64,000 nt of DNA from Isoetes taiwanensis (GCA_021234155.1 JAJEKV010000013.1:8755193-8819192); one strand, 5' to 3'. Positions 14,199 through 28,460 are shown, numbered from the stretch's first letter. Notes: generated by a model from the sequence alone, not told the origin. Translations and numbers: made by a program.

Positions 14199-15337
14199 AT
14201 CATGTTAGGGGCAAAACGGAAGCGAAGTAGGGATCAAGTATAGTTTCTACTGGCCTTGCTCTGGACGCTAGAATGGGGCTATGAAGATGATCTTTGAAGA
14301 TGGTCGCTGTGCCAAGACACCTTTGTCGTAAGATTAGTTCTCACACAAGTTTTTTCCGTGTTTTTCTTGGAGACATAATCCCAAGTGGTCTACAACTCGC
14401 TTTTCCAATCGTGATAGTTCATATCTTCCTTTGGTACCGCTCATGTATCGGGTTTTAATCTTCGATGAAATGAAGAAATACAGTCAATTGCTGCACTTGT
14501 AGCAGTATGTTTAAGTCTTTGATTTCATTTCGATAAACTTATCCAAAGATATGTTAACTCAGCATTGATAGGAGTGTCATGGTTTTATTCTTACCCTTTC
14601 TTTCTTCTCAAGTGTAAAAGACTAAACAGTGGTTCGGGAGCAATGATCGATACCCATCAATTTAGTCTTTTGTTGAGTAAATGTAGGAATGGATTAGACT
14701 GGAGGGATTGTCAGCTAGATAAGGCCTATCTATACATCAGTCATGTAACGGGCTCTAGAGGGAGGAGTCCGGCTACCGGGCATATTCTTTGTCTGCCAGT
14801 TTCGTGCTGAATGCTTATCCCCGGCACAACAAAGATCCGTTCCAATTTAATGTTCATGATGATTTGCTTCTGCTTGGCGAGGTGAGGGAACTAGAATTCA
14901 AGAAGCGCGGCGCTCTATGAGCGTGAAAGGGCGTGTCATTTCCTTCAATAATCGGGTCCATTTTCTACCACCTTCTTAGAAGCGTCTTTGCAAGAGTAAT
15001 GCGCCTTGGTGATAGGGTTTGTCCACCTATCCCGGCTTCAAAGTTATATGTGTGTAGAAGTGATGGCAGGACCGTTTCTATCGATGTTCTGTTGGCTTAG
15101 TGGGAGGATGTATGGCTCTTTCTTATGGATACAATAGTGGAAGACTCTTCTGGTGGGGACTTTTCGTTGATTCGTAAGACACTGAAGTCTTTGTCTTCCC
15201 ACGATAAGTCTCAATTCATGGAGGACCTTAAGAGGTCGAAGCCTAATCAGAAAATTCTCGAAGACTGGAAACATTGTAACCGCACTTTATACATAATGCA
15301 CAAAGTTCTCCTTTGCCTCCAAAAAAAAAAAAAAAAA
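14199..15337 (+). mobile_element. Copy A of the same retroposon
   Basis: Colinear with 54,783-55,948. It ends in 17 A (15,321-15,337), and the flanking repeat is degraded (GAATGCTTTCTTCTTGAG at 14,181-14,198, GAAATGGTTTTTCTTTC after the tail). Around 14,225-14,290 the two copies differ much more than elsewhere. Confidence 0.75.
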
Positions 15338-18300
15338 GAAATGGTTTTTCTTTCTGATACCGCTTCATTTTGCCCCAAAAGTTAACATTTATAAAATTTA
15401 TACCTTTGTAGTTATCAATGGGATCCTAGGTCCCAATCGACGCTTGGGAAACGATAATTATAATTTTGAATGCCAAAAAGTGCTAGTCTAATAATAAAGA
15501 ATAAAAATAAAAAGTAAATCTAATAAACCAAAGCTAAATTTCCCTTGATTCCCTTAGGGTAAAACAAAACCCTAATTGCAAGTCACATTGGAGCAAAAGA
15601 TAATAAAGGGAGGGTCAGCCTTAAGTCAAGTTGAAGGACATTAAGTCTCATGCCCACAACATTATGTGAATTTAGTTGAGGAATCCATCAAACGCTATAA
15701 TAAAGTGGCTCTAACCTGCATGTTTGGAACTAAAGAAATTTATCTTCCGCCGCATATTAGCAAAGCCTCACCCTCACAATCGTATGAATTGAGGAATGTA
15801 TCGACATTGGACATTAAAGTGGGTCTAACCCGCATTACGTTTGGAGCTAAAGAAATGTCTCTGTAACCGATAATACTAGTACAATCGACAAAGAAGTAGA
15901 TTATGATGACTATTGAGGGTTAAAGACGGCCAATAGTATTTGTGCTTTGTTTAAACCGCAAAGAGAATAGTGGGTCTCGACAATTGATGAGTTTTGTTTT
16001 TGTTGAGGTCACGGCTTGTTAGAGTTCATAGCTCGCGGCAAAGATATAACTTAGACCGCATTCCACACACGCTTGACATTGTTTTGAAGTTATCTCACAT
16101 TTAGAATCTACAATTGCTATCTTGATTTAAGAAAACCCTTTGGTCATTGTTGTAAATGTATCATTGACTATAAATTAGCCCCGGTCGAGTATTCTATTTC
16201 TTCATGCTCACCGAATATAGTCGTGTTCAATCCTAAGGAGCAGCCTTATTTATTCAGAATGCATTGCTTTTAGCCAATCGGATATTTGTTTAAGTATTTA
16301 GGGGATTTTATGTTCTGGTATTCCATTTCCGTGGAGTCTCCACTGCGACTCGCTGACTTTACAGGTATATTTTATGTTGGTCATGGTCCGTGATTATTCT
16401 CTTCTTCGGTGAAAGCATCACAGATCGCCAAAGTATGGTACCAACATAACATTTCATAACCATTATGCTAACTAATTACGCTAAAAACATTCGAATACTA
16501 TGGAACGCCTGCGATAGAATATCATTACTTAGATCCTCTCGAAAGGCGAACTCTATCACTATAGGTTCTACGCCCTTGAAAAGATGTCGCATGCAATAGT
16601 ATTTCCACCGTACTTGGTATAAGGGAAAAATCCTTTCCCCAATTGACTACACACAACTCTAAATATCTCGCTTCTACCAGTTTAATTTAGAAGCATCCAA
16701 CAATACATATAAACTTCCGATCCATTATACCCGGCCAGGATCATCTAAGACAACCCTTACCTCCAAATGCATGACCTGCTACAAATTCCACGCCAAATTT
16801 GACCAATCATCTCTTGAAGAAAAATTCTTAACGCCTTTGAGACCCCGCTTCACTTTTTCTTCATGAGACAGGGCCATGATTCTCTCATAAGAAGAAAAAC
16901 TGATGGCTTAAGAAATGAAACACCGAAACCAAACGCATTGCAACTATGAAAGCTATACTTCTACCGCTGTGCCATCAAACCGGCGAATGGAACTTACCTA
17001 TATCATATTTCTTGTTAATTGGAATAATCCTAGTTGCTTTGGGATATTTAGAGTATACGAACTCTTCTATGTCTGGTATTTCAACTAAAATCCAAATAAG
17101 AGTAGGTGTAGAATGCTTTATAATGTCCTTTCACTGGTTTTAAACTCGCTAAGAATTTTGTGTAGAATAGGTTTATGTTTAATTATTGTCTTTCTTTGTC
17201 ATTTCTACACTTTCTTAGTCACCCCATTCTACCCAAAAAATAAAAATAAAAATTCCCATGTTTTGGATGTTACGGGAGATGTCTCTTTAGCTCTTGCAAA
17301 AAATGAAAAGCAAAACGTAACCCATGCAAACACCATAACAATAACCCAAACAAAATAATCAATATTTTCTCGTGAATAATCGAGAGCTGTACGCGGGACA
17401 ACGAGACATTCATTATAACATTTGAAGAGACAATGTCGCGGCAAAAAAGGTGTGAGTCATTGTCTTGAGATGTAAACTACTCATTTCTATTACAAGAAAT
17501 TATCACAAATGCCAAGGCCGCTGAATATTTCTCTCTTCTCTAACCATTAGGGAGGAATTTTGTGTCATTTGGAGCCAAGAAACCATCTCCAAGCTGGATT
17601 CCAAGCCATGATGCTTTGGTTCTCATATTGAAGAAAATAGTGTTATTTCAAGTCTTCTACACAATGAGGTTCAAATTTTAAGATTCACTTTATGGTGCTA
17701 ATGAGAGTTAGATGTGCGTTTTAGAAGTGTACCAAATATTCTCAATAACCAAGGAAAATTGCCATTTTAACATTGGAAATATTGAAGCTAAATGATTATG
17801 ATCTAAAACTATTGTCAAAACCCTATTTGATCACATGAATTGCATTGCGGAGGCTATTGAGAGAATGATCCATGCCTATTCTACCAACCACTAGCGCTGA
17901 ACCGCCGCCAGCTCATTGATGATCCTGGCCAACCACCGAGTCCTAATCCCACGACGGGTTATTTTTGCATTTTCAACATGTGTTGATCCAATATTAACAA
18001 ATTGGATCAAAAACCCCCATAAGCTTCTTTTGAGAACCAAACCACTTAATTGATCCTGAGCTTCTTGCCACACATTAGGTGTATTAGATTGCTTCTAGTC
18101 TCACCCAAAACCATGCTACTAGTCCATTTTGTGGCTATTGGTAGTGGCTAATTAGTCAAACAAATTAAAAAAATATATCTATTAACGTAGCATGACATCA
18201 ATAAGATGTTCAACTTGTGCAAAAATAATTGTATAGAAGATGGTGAGTAAAGGATAGTAGTTTTTAAAATATTTTTCTTTCTATACACACAATGTTTGGG

Positions 18301-18658
18301 AGATGAAAACCGTATGGCATTTCTTGCAGCCACAATCCGCCTTGCCACATTCAGCCTTGTGAGCTGCTGTGGAGCCGACGGTAGGTAATGGCGTGTGAAT
18401 GCCAAACCAAGATCAAGACCTGTAAATCCCCACAAGCTGGTGATACGGGCGCCATTTCCGTGAGATTAACAACGCGACGCCCAGATGGATGTCCTAGTAC
18501 ACGGTAACGCCTATATCGGCGCGTACTGGTGTGAGAATCTATGGAATCCACCCCGAAATCGCCATTCTTTGCTTTTATAAAAAATAAAAGTGCACATCAC
18601 CATGGATTTCTTTGCAAAGATAAACCTACCGCACCAACAAAATGAGGGGATGCCCATC

Positions 18659-19039
18659 TTAGAGTTTGACGCGGATATGTCTCAGCCTTTTGTGGTATAT
18701 CCGCCACCCCCATCGCCGTGCCAGCACCGCCAAAAAAGTGGTATATCGCCAAAACCAAAGGCAAACCACGTACAGGAATCGGTGATCCTTGGTCTGATCA
18801 TTCTTGTACTTCCATGGGCGCCTTTGAACCGCCAGCACTTCCGTTTATCTACCCTTTAACTCGCGAATGATGAAGAAGAGAGAAGCTTATTTTGAGTCGT
18901 AGTTGCCGTGACCGGAATAAAAAAATGGCTCAAAATAGTTGAATTTTGAGTTTGAAATTGCGCACAATGGTATTTCCATAACGTGGTCGGTTTTATGTTT
19001 ACAAAAAAGGGCTCTGATATACCACGTCCCAACTCTAAA
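18659..19039. mobile_element. Copy A of the MITE-like element
   Basis: Same inverted ends (TTAGAGTTTGACGCG on the left; CACGTCCCAACTCTAAA on the right) with degraded internal repeats. Confirms the element boundaries seen in copy B. Confidence 0.65.
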
Positions 19040-19084
19040 TACGCTTGTCGAACAAATGAGCTCTATAAATTTTAATTTGTTAAA

Positions 19085-19690
19085 GAAGTGTCAACAAGAA
19101 GTAAAGGTTCAATGAAGATGAACCGGTTGTTCACATCTCTGGCGGAAACATCACGCAGCGCGATACCATCGGATGGCGGTTAAGGTCCCCAACCCTCAAC
19201 CTCACAATATAAATACGTTGAACCAACTCATACGTCTCAAGCCAATTGGGCGCACACATGAAACTTGAAGAAGCCAGAGTTGCTACTGGTAATGCAATGA
19301 GGTACATGTGCACTTCTTTCGTAATGTCTTGATGGGAAATTGACAAGCTGTAACTTCTTCAATGTGCAAGTAATGCCATTGTCGAAACCGTGATGAAGCC
19401 ATACAGAACCGCTAAGTAAAGAAACTGCTATAGCAATAATAAAGAATGTTCATAAACCTGATGGAAACGAAGATGCTTGATGTATGCTTGTATGTTGAAA
19501 TTGATAAAGTTGCACTTTTTCAATGTGCAGTAATGCCATTGTTGAAACCGTATTTAGCCATAGAACCGCTATGCTAATAAAGTTCATAAACTGGATGGAA
19601 ACGAAGATGTTTAGCAGGATGTATGCTTGTATATTAACATAAATGGTGTTGGACGACAGGTGATTTTGGACATAAGTGATAGCATTAGCT
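19085..19690 (+). pseudogene. Copy A hAT remnant 2
   Basis: Colinear with 59,770-60,378, including the internal duplication (second unit from about 19,500). The upstream part around 19,130-19,200 is strongly altered relative to copy B. Confidence 0.55.
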
Positions 19691-20181
19691 GAAAGTGTGG
19701 GAATGTTTGGAGCTCATTGCAATACTCTATGTTTTAACTTCACTGGCCCTGCAAAGTCTCCAAGTGCTACTCCCTTCAATAAGTGCACAGTTTAGCTCTA
19801 CTGAAAGTAGATATGGCTCAACCAAGGGTCATGGTCAAGTCACCTTAAGTAATCTCCCTATTGCTACCATTGCTGCGTCCCACCACCACCAAAGCCGCGT
19901 TCTCGCCAAACCACAATGTAGCGGGTCATGTGCATGCACCAGCAGCCCAACTCCCTCGAAAACTCAACAAAATTTACATGCGAACATAAGCCTATTAAAT
20001 GTAAATCCTTGCTTATAGTTGTGGAGGCAGCATCAACTCCCTAGCTTGACGGAATGTTCATTCCATTATTGCTTTCCAGACAGATATTTGTAGAGGAAGC
20101 AAAAATGGATGCAGATGTAAAAGCTGAAATTTGGGACGTCGTGGAAAAGTATCTACAGTTTCTCTCCTGAGTTTTAGTACA

Positions 20182-21920
20182 TCACTGCGTTCTTTGAATC
20201 AGCTTCTGAACTACGACATGCTGCTGAGCAGCAGATAAGAACTCTGAGTTTATTATTGCATTAGAAACCAACACCAATGGGTAGCAGGTGTGAGAGTCGC
20301 CTTTACCCGCAAAGAATGACCAGATAATCAAACAGCCCCACTACTATCAAAAATCCAAATTTGCTAACTTACCCAGACACGGCCATTCAAGCCAACCGCA
20401 ACCTCAAATGACAAGTTTTTCCCAAAGCTTCCAGCAACAGGGTGGCATATGTTGGTCTGCTCAATAATCTACACAAACAATTGACGCATTGTGATCGGCA
20501 ACCGAGCAATCCAATCAGTTTTCCAATCCTAATTAAAGTCCAGAGCAATAGCAAAATGTATTGGTATATACGGCTTTGTAACCATAGCCGAGTCAAAAGA
20601 TACCCTCCCCTTTAACTGGCTACATATCCCGCCTTCCACTGGCTGGTGGGAACAAAAGTCAGGTAAAGCCAGAAGAAAAGGGAAGTTATATACCATCTAC
20701 CATCAACATTAGAAAGTTCGGCTAGTATCGTGATGTATTTTTACAACTCTTGCATAAACTACCGCGCCTTCCTACAAATTACAAAGCCATTAGATTAGAG
20801 GACGAATAGTCCCACCATTTTGTTCCTCCTCTCAGTATGACATCAAAATTTGAGAAAAGAATTTGTCATTCATAAAACCCTTCTGGCGATTCTTGTTGTA
20901 ACTCCTTCAAATGTAAGGTTTGTGTTTAAGCTACCGATGGGCCATTAATGTCAACCAAGAAATGTTGCATTTAGGCTGAAGTTTGTTAGAAACAAAAATA
21001 ATGCATGCATTTGCCGAACTAAGATCAGATAACCTCAAATCTCCTCGACTGACCACAATGCTCATTACAGCATCCTCCATATTAGGTATATAATTGCATA
21101 GAGTGCACCCATACATGTCAATAAACATCTCATCCCAAACACATACAAATGCGAAAAACTGTATCTTGAAATAACCAAATATAATTATAAAGCAACCAAT
21201 CTTCCCAATAACATTGGCAATATATAACATTATAAAACAGCCATAAAAATGATAAGGTAGCTAGTAAAAATAATAGCCTTGTTAATAGAACAGGGACTCT
21301 CCTTGCCTTCTCAGACACCATAATAACTAGGAACCACAAGAAGTAAATAAATATTTATCCCACAGGTTTCAAAAATCTGGAAAACTTAAAGCGTGGAAAA
21401 TGGAGAGAAAACTGCACTGCTGTTGAGGGTTCATGAAATCACAGACTCAGTTCTGTGTGAACCGTGCACCATGTCTAGATCATTAAATATTAATGATTTT
21501 GCTACCTCCGTATGAAACACCCTCAATAAATAAATCAGGACATAATGGAATAAGTTATCTTTAGATAAGTTGCATTGGTATTGCTTTCTTGCCCCCATTA
21601 GATTGATTGCCTTCTAAGATGCCGCCCTATGACAAGTACACAAAGCTCACGGAGCAAAAGCTGATAAATCTGGTAAGTAAGATATACCCGTCTCTGTGAA
21701 CTTTCTACCCAATAATTTGTTTTTTTCTATGTCTCAAACGCCCAGTTTTATTGCCATAATAGTGTTCCATCCCAAACATGATGTAAGACAAATGAGCCAC
21801 CAAATCCAGAAACACAGTATAAAGCTTCTCATCATATACCCGAAGAAGACCTCCGAGTCTCAATTCTCTGATTTGCCTTTTAATGTCAAGAACTATATCC
21901 CTGTGGTGCTTGCTTCTGTA
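20182..21920 (-). pseudogene. RRP40: Copy A RRP40, frame-broken
   Basis: Every exon of the copy B gene can be found in order, from the last one (stop at 20,184-20,182) to the one ending near 21,850, but most are disrupted: for example in-frame stops after FLVDINGPS near 20,930, and an altered exon at 21,771-21,688. Some differences here are plain substitutions (ACCAAAGCT in B against ATAAAACT in A), so part of the divergence may be real. Confidence 0.75.
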
Positions 21921-23220
21921 ACAGTATTATTTTAGAAGGTAAGTGTCATATACATCTGCAACAATATGTGCTTGTCCACAAAATGGTGGTGAATTTCTAT
22001 TTCCTTGAGTCAAATTGATGGTTTCATAAGTCAAATAAAAGGAGAATCGTACTGGATTGTTCACTATATCAAAGGCTCCCCTGTTGCCATAGCGATTACT
22101 GGAGCGCAACTCGAAAGGATGATTTCTCAAGGAACAATAGCACCAAAGAGCGCAGGCAGACCTAGACAAGCAAAATAATTCTAAAAAGGTCAGGAAACTC
22201 GACGCAACCACCCCAGCCTGCTTCAACCCAAACTGGCCGCTTTCAATTTCATCTTGTATGAAAAAGGAGCAGAGCTTCTGGGATCAGATTGGCCATCAAG
22301 CAGCAAGGAAGGCGCCAAAATGAAACATTAGGAGCCATAGTCGGAGAACTCACGAGCTCATTTCAATGAGCGCGGCAATACTGAGAAAGAAATACTACTG
22401 GAACCCTAAAAGTGTGTGTAATTTCGAAATTTACAACCATTAAAAACAGTAAAAGTAAAAAAAAAGCCATCGTAATCAACGTGGAGGCTTAAATTATGCC
22501 CATATCGAGAAGGCAGGCATGGGCAAAGCAGATTGGGTGGTTAGGTTAGGGTATGCAAAACGACCTAGAGATCGCTATATTAACTGGTTGTGAATATTTT
22601 TAGAAAATATTGGTGGTTAGGTTAGTATGCAAAAGACCTAGAGATCTGGTTAGAAATATTTGAGAAAGCTAACAATATGGCATTTGGTCAGCCTGTCATT
22701 AGAGCATTCGTACGCCATCGCGGCGTGCGACAATTCCATTGCAAAATGGTAATACTATGATGTTTATGTTGGTCGACCATTCCTTCACGGCGACAGTTTA
22801 ACCGCTATGACAAATGCATTAACGTGAGAATCTTGAATAAACCTCCGCCTACTGGCAGACATTCGATGGTGATGTTGAGCTAAAGGTAAAATCTAAAGCA
22901 AAGAAAGGCAAGAAAGTATGGCGAAACAATAAGACAAACAAAAACGCCAGAAGAAAACCCGCATCAAGATAAAACCACAAATATGAAAGCACAAACATGT
23001 AAATGGTTATGGAGGGAAGAAAGATCGGTATGGTAAGAGGAGAAAGCCATTGAGTAAAGAGGACTTTAAAGCTACTGAAGAACGAAAGAAACGGCGTATT
23101 TTACTGGAAGAGGTCATAACCTCGGGCTAATATCTGGAAAGAACCCGCTATACCCAAGAGAGGAAGGCCTGATCTCTCTTCAAGGCCCTTCCCGCCTGAA
23201 GCGTCGATGCTTCCTGAATC
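21921..23220. other. Copy A counterpart of the RRP40 5' region
   Basis: Colinear with 62,621-63,998. The 79-bp pair is retained (about 22,533-22,670), but the 33-bp unit with GGTCGACCATTCC occurs only once (about 22,765-22,800). Confidence 0.6.
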
Positions 23221-23265
23221 GCCGCTGCCAGTAAATAGATGATCCCTGGTGAAACCTGGTTAAGT

Positions 23266-23640
23266 TCAAGGCGCATTACTGGACCTTATAGGTCCGCCAA
23301 GCAACCAAGAAACAATATCTCGCCGAAGTAGAATTTGATATCGAACAATGTAAGATTGAATCGTGGGAATTGAATTAATAAGGATTGAACAAGCTAAAAT
23401 ACCCCATACCCAAATTAGCAAGCATGGATCAACTACATCGTGAGAAACCTTGAATCCTGGCGGTAAAAAAGAAAAAACTTGACTAAGCTCCCCGCCGCTT
23501 GCAGTAAGTTCACTGCTTAAACCTAAGCTAGAATCTATTGCAATAATATAAGGGAGCACGCCATCGCCATCGCCAAAGAAAAATTGGTTCCCCAAATGCC
23601 ATTAGGAGCCAAGTTTTTGTTCGCCATTCCGGCGGGCTCA
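23266..23640 (-). CDS. Unrecognised open frame with a hydrophobic segment
   Basis: A 109-codon minus-strand frame (23,595-23,266) contains SSLGLSSELTASGGELSQVF and a hydrophobic run around LLIWVWGILACSILINSI that could span a membrane. An ATG slightly upstream in another frame (about 23,625; MANKNLAPNGIWG) might be the true start if one frameshift is assumed. No family recognised. Confidence 0.3.
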
Positions 23641-26600
23641 AGTGATTCCCGCCTCCTACTAACCGGTTGTGGGACTCACCGGTTTACACCGGAATGGCAA
23701 TCCAAAACCTTGGAAGCCATACATTAAATGGTTATATTTTGCACTTACATGTATCTAAATAGAAGGCTGACTATTCGCTGATGTGACAAAACAATATGTT
23801 TTTACGTTGTTATATTCGCGAGTAGAAGTTGAAATCTGTGGATATTTCACATAAGATTTATCTTGTTCCTTGTATTGCCTGGCAATTCCCTTTACACATG
23901 CAGGTCTTCTTCCATTGTCCAAAGACCAATCCAGGAGGCATCTTCCAATCTCCCATGTTAGAGAAGCGATTGTGGTAAAGACTTATTAAATACTTCAAAG
24001 TTTTCTCTTTATTATTAGCCATAAAAGCTTATAAACTTGAAAGGACTATTAATGTTGTTTTGTCAATGTTCAAATGCAATTTTCATTACGGGCATTGTTG
24101 AGATATAATCTTCAACAAACTTAACTTTAAAGGGACATACATGTGAAGAGTCATGGGATGAATGTGTTGCTTCTAAAGCCTGGCTGGCAATAAAGAGGTC
24201 TACACACCCTAAACAATGTGCTTTCACGCAGCCAATAAGGAATATACAACAAAATGATGGATGTGCGGTGTCATTGAATGCATGTTGTTGTGATTGTGCC
24301 TAGGTTAAGTTTGTATTTTGACAATAAGTAATAGAGTCTAATGTTAAAACATCTTTTGAAAAGCTTCATTCTTGTCAATTGCAGATATAATGCTACATAG
24401 TCTAGCTTTAGGTTCACCTCGCATAATAACTCGAAATACTGCGAGATAAGCTTCATGAAAGTAAGTCGAGCTCATATTATACCGCAGAAAGAATAACATG
24501 ATATAAACCGTTAATATGATGTTTAATTCTGACCAAACCATACCCCATTCAAAGATGTTACAATTTCCTGAAGATCGACATCATGTAAACCGATTCTAGA
24601 TGTTGTAGAGAAATCAGCGTAAAAGAACACACTCTAAATAATCCAAATCATCGCTTTAAGGGCATAAAGATAAAGTTTGTAGATAGGGTTCTTTAAACCT
24701 AGAGGGAATAATATACCCCATCATTCAATGCATATTGCATCACATTCAATTTGTCCGGTCAATTTGTACCATCGAGATCAATGGGTTATATCACCTAGAA
24801 TTCAACAAGTTCAAAAAACTTCGGCCAAATATGGATTACCATAAATGAATGGTATCAATGAAGTCCATGGTGATAAGGTGCAAAACGAATGTTACAATTT
24901 TAATAGGAAGATGGATGGAGACTCCATGTTCAAGTATTCTCGCTTAACATCCGTGAATTGAGAGCTACACCTAATATTCTCTTTGAAAATCCATCTTCGG
25001 AGTATAGAGGCTTGCTTTCGCATCTTCAAGACTTTGATATTTCATCGGCATTATGCAATGCAAGATGGTATTCCATTAAATTGTGAACACACAAAAGACC
25101 CAATGGAAAATGATAGGTCTCCTCCACATTCTACTCTGTTCCTCATCCCTAACATCCAAGCCACCAGACCGCCGTCTCAACCCGCACAACCACACGTCAC
25201 ATGCAGCCATTCTCTCACAAATAACTCCATCCAAATCACCAACGTAGTCATTCACCCCACTTCAACGGCCCATACCAGTTAGTAAAAATCAAGAAACCGA
25301 TACCTAACTATAGGCTTTGGTGCATATTCATAATGGGGTTACTTCGCAACGACGTTTGGATGGGTATATTTGCCCTTTATTCCAAGATCCTGGACCGGTA
25401 TTACATGCATCCTCAAGGGGTATTTTTTTGTTGAAGGACGCCGAATTTTAATTCAATCAAAGAGTCAAATACAAAGTATAAAATGCAAGTAGAATAAAAT
25501 CTCGAAGCGTAGGACCCACCGGAAGCAACCCCGCCTAAGCATAAGAGCGTAATATCCGCCACCTCAAAATCAATCACTACAGGGGCAGAAGAACAATGAT
25601 AACGACTTTACAATGTAACCCTTGAGCTTCAAGAACACTTAATATCCGCCACATCCGTGACCTTGAAGATTACCAATCTTCTGCCTTTTCCAGATAGTCC
25701 AAAGTAAACTATCCCCGGCCGCTAGACGAAAGCCGGCCCTAAAACCGGCCCGTGCAATTCTGGGCAACCAGCCGCCAGCTGCCGACCTGTTAAAGAAACT
25801 CCTAAAAGGGAAAAACAACCGCCCACCGCTTGCTGTGTTCGCTACACATGAAAAAGTAATGCTCAGCCGGTCTCGATCCACGCTTTGCATAATCGGACAC
25901 CATTTGATATTCTAGGTTAAACTTATGGACATCGCTAACCCATACCTATATATGAAGCATATGAATCTCGGCCACCAAAGAATCGCCACTTTAGATGAAG
26001 TAGTTTGGTTCCATGCTCAAGACCACACCTTCGCCATTGAAGAGGGAGGAAGTTGAGACCAATTTATTAACTGGAGGGGAAGAATATCGCATCAAGCAAA
26101 TAACCGATATAGAGTCTACAAAGCCTGTAACTCTTAATTTCTTCATGACAAACCCATACCAAAATATCTTCAGTGGGCGTAATGTCGTGAAAACAGCAAC
26201 TTTTGCCAAAGAACTCTATCCCCATCGCCCCAATAAACTTTAACCCAAAAGCCTCCCATGTCGCTAACCTGCTCGGCCATACCATGCTTAATAGTTGGGT
26301 GATTCCAAAGACTTTTCAACGCCTTTAAGTCAATGGCGTAATCAGAAAGCAAAGTGGTTGATTTCGTCTACCGAGGATCCACCAACAAGGTGCAGCCAAT
26401 CGCATTAATGTGCGAAGTTGGACCGATGTGAAATAAAGTTTTTGATCAGGTGCCAGAATCTAACAATCCCTTTAAGAATGGAGAAGCATTAAGGATAAGG
26501 TCAAGAACTCATAAAATAAACTCCATGGAAGAACGTGTTTGAGGTACCCCTACCTAAAAGGATACAAGAGGTAAGATCCCTGTGGCATAAGCCTCGCTTC

Positions 26601-28110
26601 AGGGTATGCCCCTGCATAAGTTTTTGTATAATCAGAGATATTGAGGTTTGCAAAATACCTATAAGATTTGAGGGAAATCGTACTTAATGGTGTTAATTTT
26701 GCGTCATTGCCTTTAGGGGCTCTCGCCTCCACGCATAACCCCCTTCCTCGTATGTACCCAAATCAAAGGGGTTTAAGTGGGGATTTTAATTTAAAGGCTT
26801 ACGAATGGTCCGTGGTTAATAACGTTAATGGTAAGGGTTGGTTGTTATATCGGAAATTCAGTTCCTTCTAGCCCTAGTAAATACCTAGGTAACTTCAACT
26901 TCAAAAGAAACACAACTGATAAATATATGAGAAACCCATTAGCTAATGCGTTTAGGGAACAATATTATCTAGGATACCACAAACAATAATGGTTTGATCC
27001 AAATATTTAGAACTTCTTTTCTCGTCCAAGTGCATCGACCTCAACTCCAACCCGCGACCCGGAATGTTAAACGCGGCGACTCAACCAACCATCAGATTCT
27101 GGAGACGCAGCCAAACGTCAACCGCAAATGATAGTCCGCTTGGTGGATTTTGAGGATAATAACCCCTTGTATTTCTGCCGCGAAAGGACACTTTAATTAT
27201 AGTTGTGGCCTTTAGAAGAGAGCCAAAAAGGCAAAAGCCTTGTAAGATATTTTAAGGAATCGGTATCGCGATCACATGCTAAGAAAACTTTTGGACAATG
27301 ATTGAAGCTTCACTTTTGTAACCGATGGCTCGTAGATTGATCCAGCCCGACAACCAAATCCGCCTCCTATGATCGCCTTTCTTTAGGTAACCTCCATGGA
27401 CTCCTGTAAATCCATGGTTTAAAACTAATGTAATCGCTAATCCTAATAAAGCAACACATCCATGGTTTAAACCAATGTAACTGCTAATCCCACTCTCTGG
27501 TAAACATAGTAATTCGACTTGAGGTATGTTTTTGAAATGTATTTTGCACATAGGGTCTACTAATAGTCCTTTTTGAGCCTAAAGATCTCAAGCAAAAGAT
27601 GTGCCTCAGCTTAATAATCCAAATGGACGCTTCTTTACCACCAAAATAGGTTGGAGAATCATTCTCAACATGGAATGCAGAAAATTGGAGAAACCCCGCA
27701 AGTGTGGATCAAATCTTCCAACTTACCTTGATATAGGTCCCTATGTACCCGGCAAAAATCCATATGAAGCAACACATTACAGATATTGATGCCCGCAGCA
27801 ACGGGGAAAGACTCTATACAAAATGCTAAAAGATGTGTGTGGGCTAATACTAAGTAATAAAATATAGTGTAACTTGAAACAATAGGTTAGTATTCAAAAT
27901 TGCATGTCTAACTCATGTTTCATATAAATGTGAGCATGATGCTAAGATAATATGTGTAGTGTCACAAAGAGCTATCATCATCGTGATATAGGTCGGAGTT
28001 TATTGCTATACTTTGTGGGTAACTGATACCAACTTTATGTAAACTTCCATAATTGTTTGAGCTTGGTTGTTTCTATGGGCGTGGTTTGAACCCACATAGC
28101 CCCACAAGTG
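23641..28110. other. Unique region between the repeats, no recognised gene
   Basis: Contains scattered short open frames, including a minus-strand patch near 24,480-24,345 (EAYLAVFRVIMRGEPKA...) and another near 26,350-26,000 broken over three frames (EDILVWVCHEEIKSYRL). Neither is assignable. A 48-bp tandem pair, ATCCATGGTTTAAA..., lies at 27,410-27,492. Confidence 0.35.
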
Positions 28111-28121
28111 GTAGCTACGAA

Positions 28122-28460
28122 AGATAGAAAGTCACAGAATTAAGGAATTTATAGTGGTAGAACAAAGTATCCCAGAATCACAAATGCCATCCATGATATT
28201 TTCATTTGATAGAACAAACATGTAAATAAGCTGCCGCACACCATGATGGTTGGTTTAAAAATAAGAAGAGTGCAGCCCTCCTATCATGTAAGGAAGCATG
28301 AGAGATAGAAGTCGCTAGAATTAAGGACTTTTGGGAGAACAAAAGTATCCCAATCACAAATGCTACTCCATGATATTTTCATACTTGATGGAACAAACCT
28401 ATAAACAACTCGCTATAGAATAACATGATATGGTTGTTGCCAAACATAAGAAGGAGATTT
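28122..28460. repeat. Tandem duplication, about 181-bp period
   Basis: The segment starting GATAGAAAGTCACAGAATTA at 28,122 recurs in diverged form at about 28,304 (GATAGAAGTCGCTAGAATTA). Both copies continue through AAGTATCCCA..AATCACAAATG and CATGATATTTTCAT. Confidence 0.65.

Larger units (their letters stand above)
1..23220 (+). repeat. 40-kb-spaced direct repeat, copy A
   Basis: Colinear along its whole length with 40,291-63,998. Anchors: CTTGGATATAGCCCGTTCC at 41 and 40,331; TAAAC after the LTR at 2,585 and 42,885; TCGATGCTTCC near 23,203 and 63,980. The true left end lies outside the window. Confidence 0.97.

Noticed and set aside
25639-25890. Arg/Ala-rich minus-strand frame as a gene
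   Set aside because: The GC-rich composition comes with many CCGCC/CGCCG strings typical of the noisy regions, there is no domain, and no second copy to test it.
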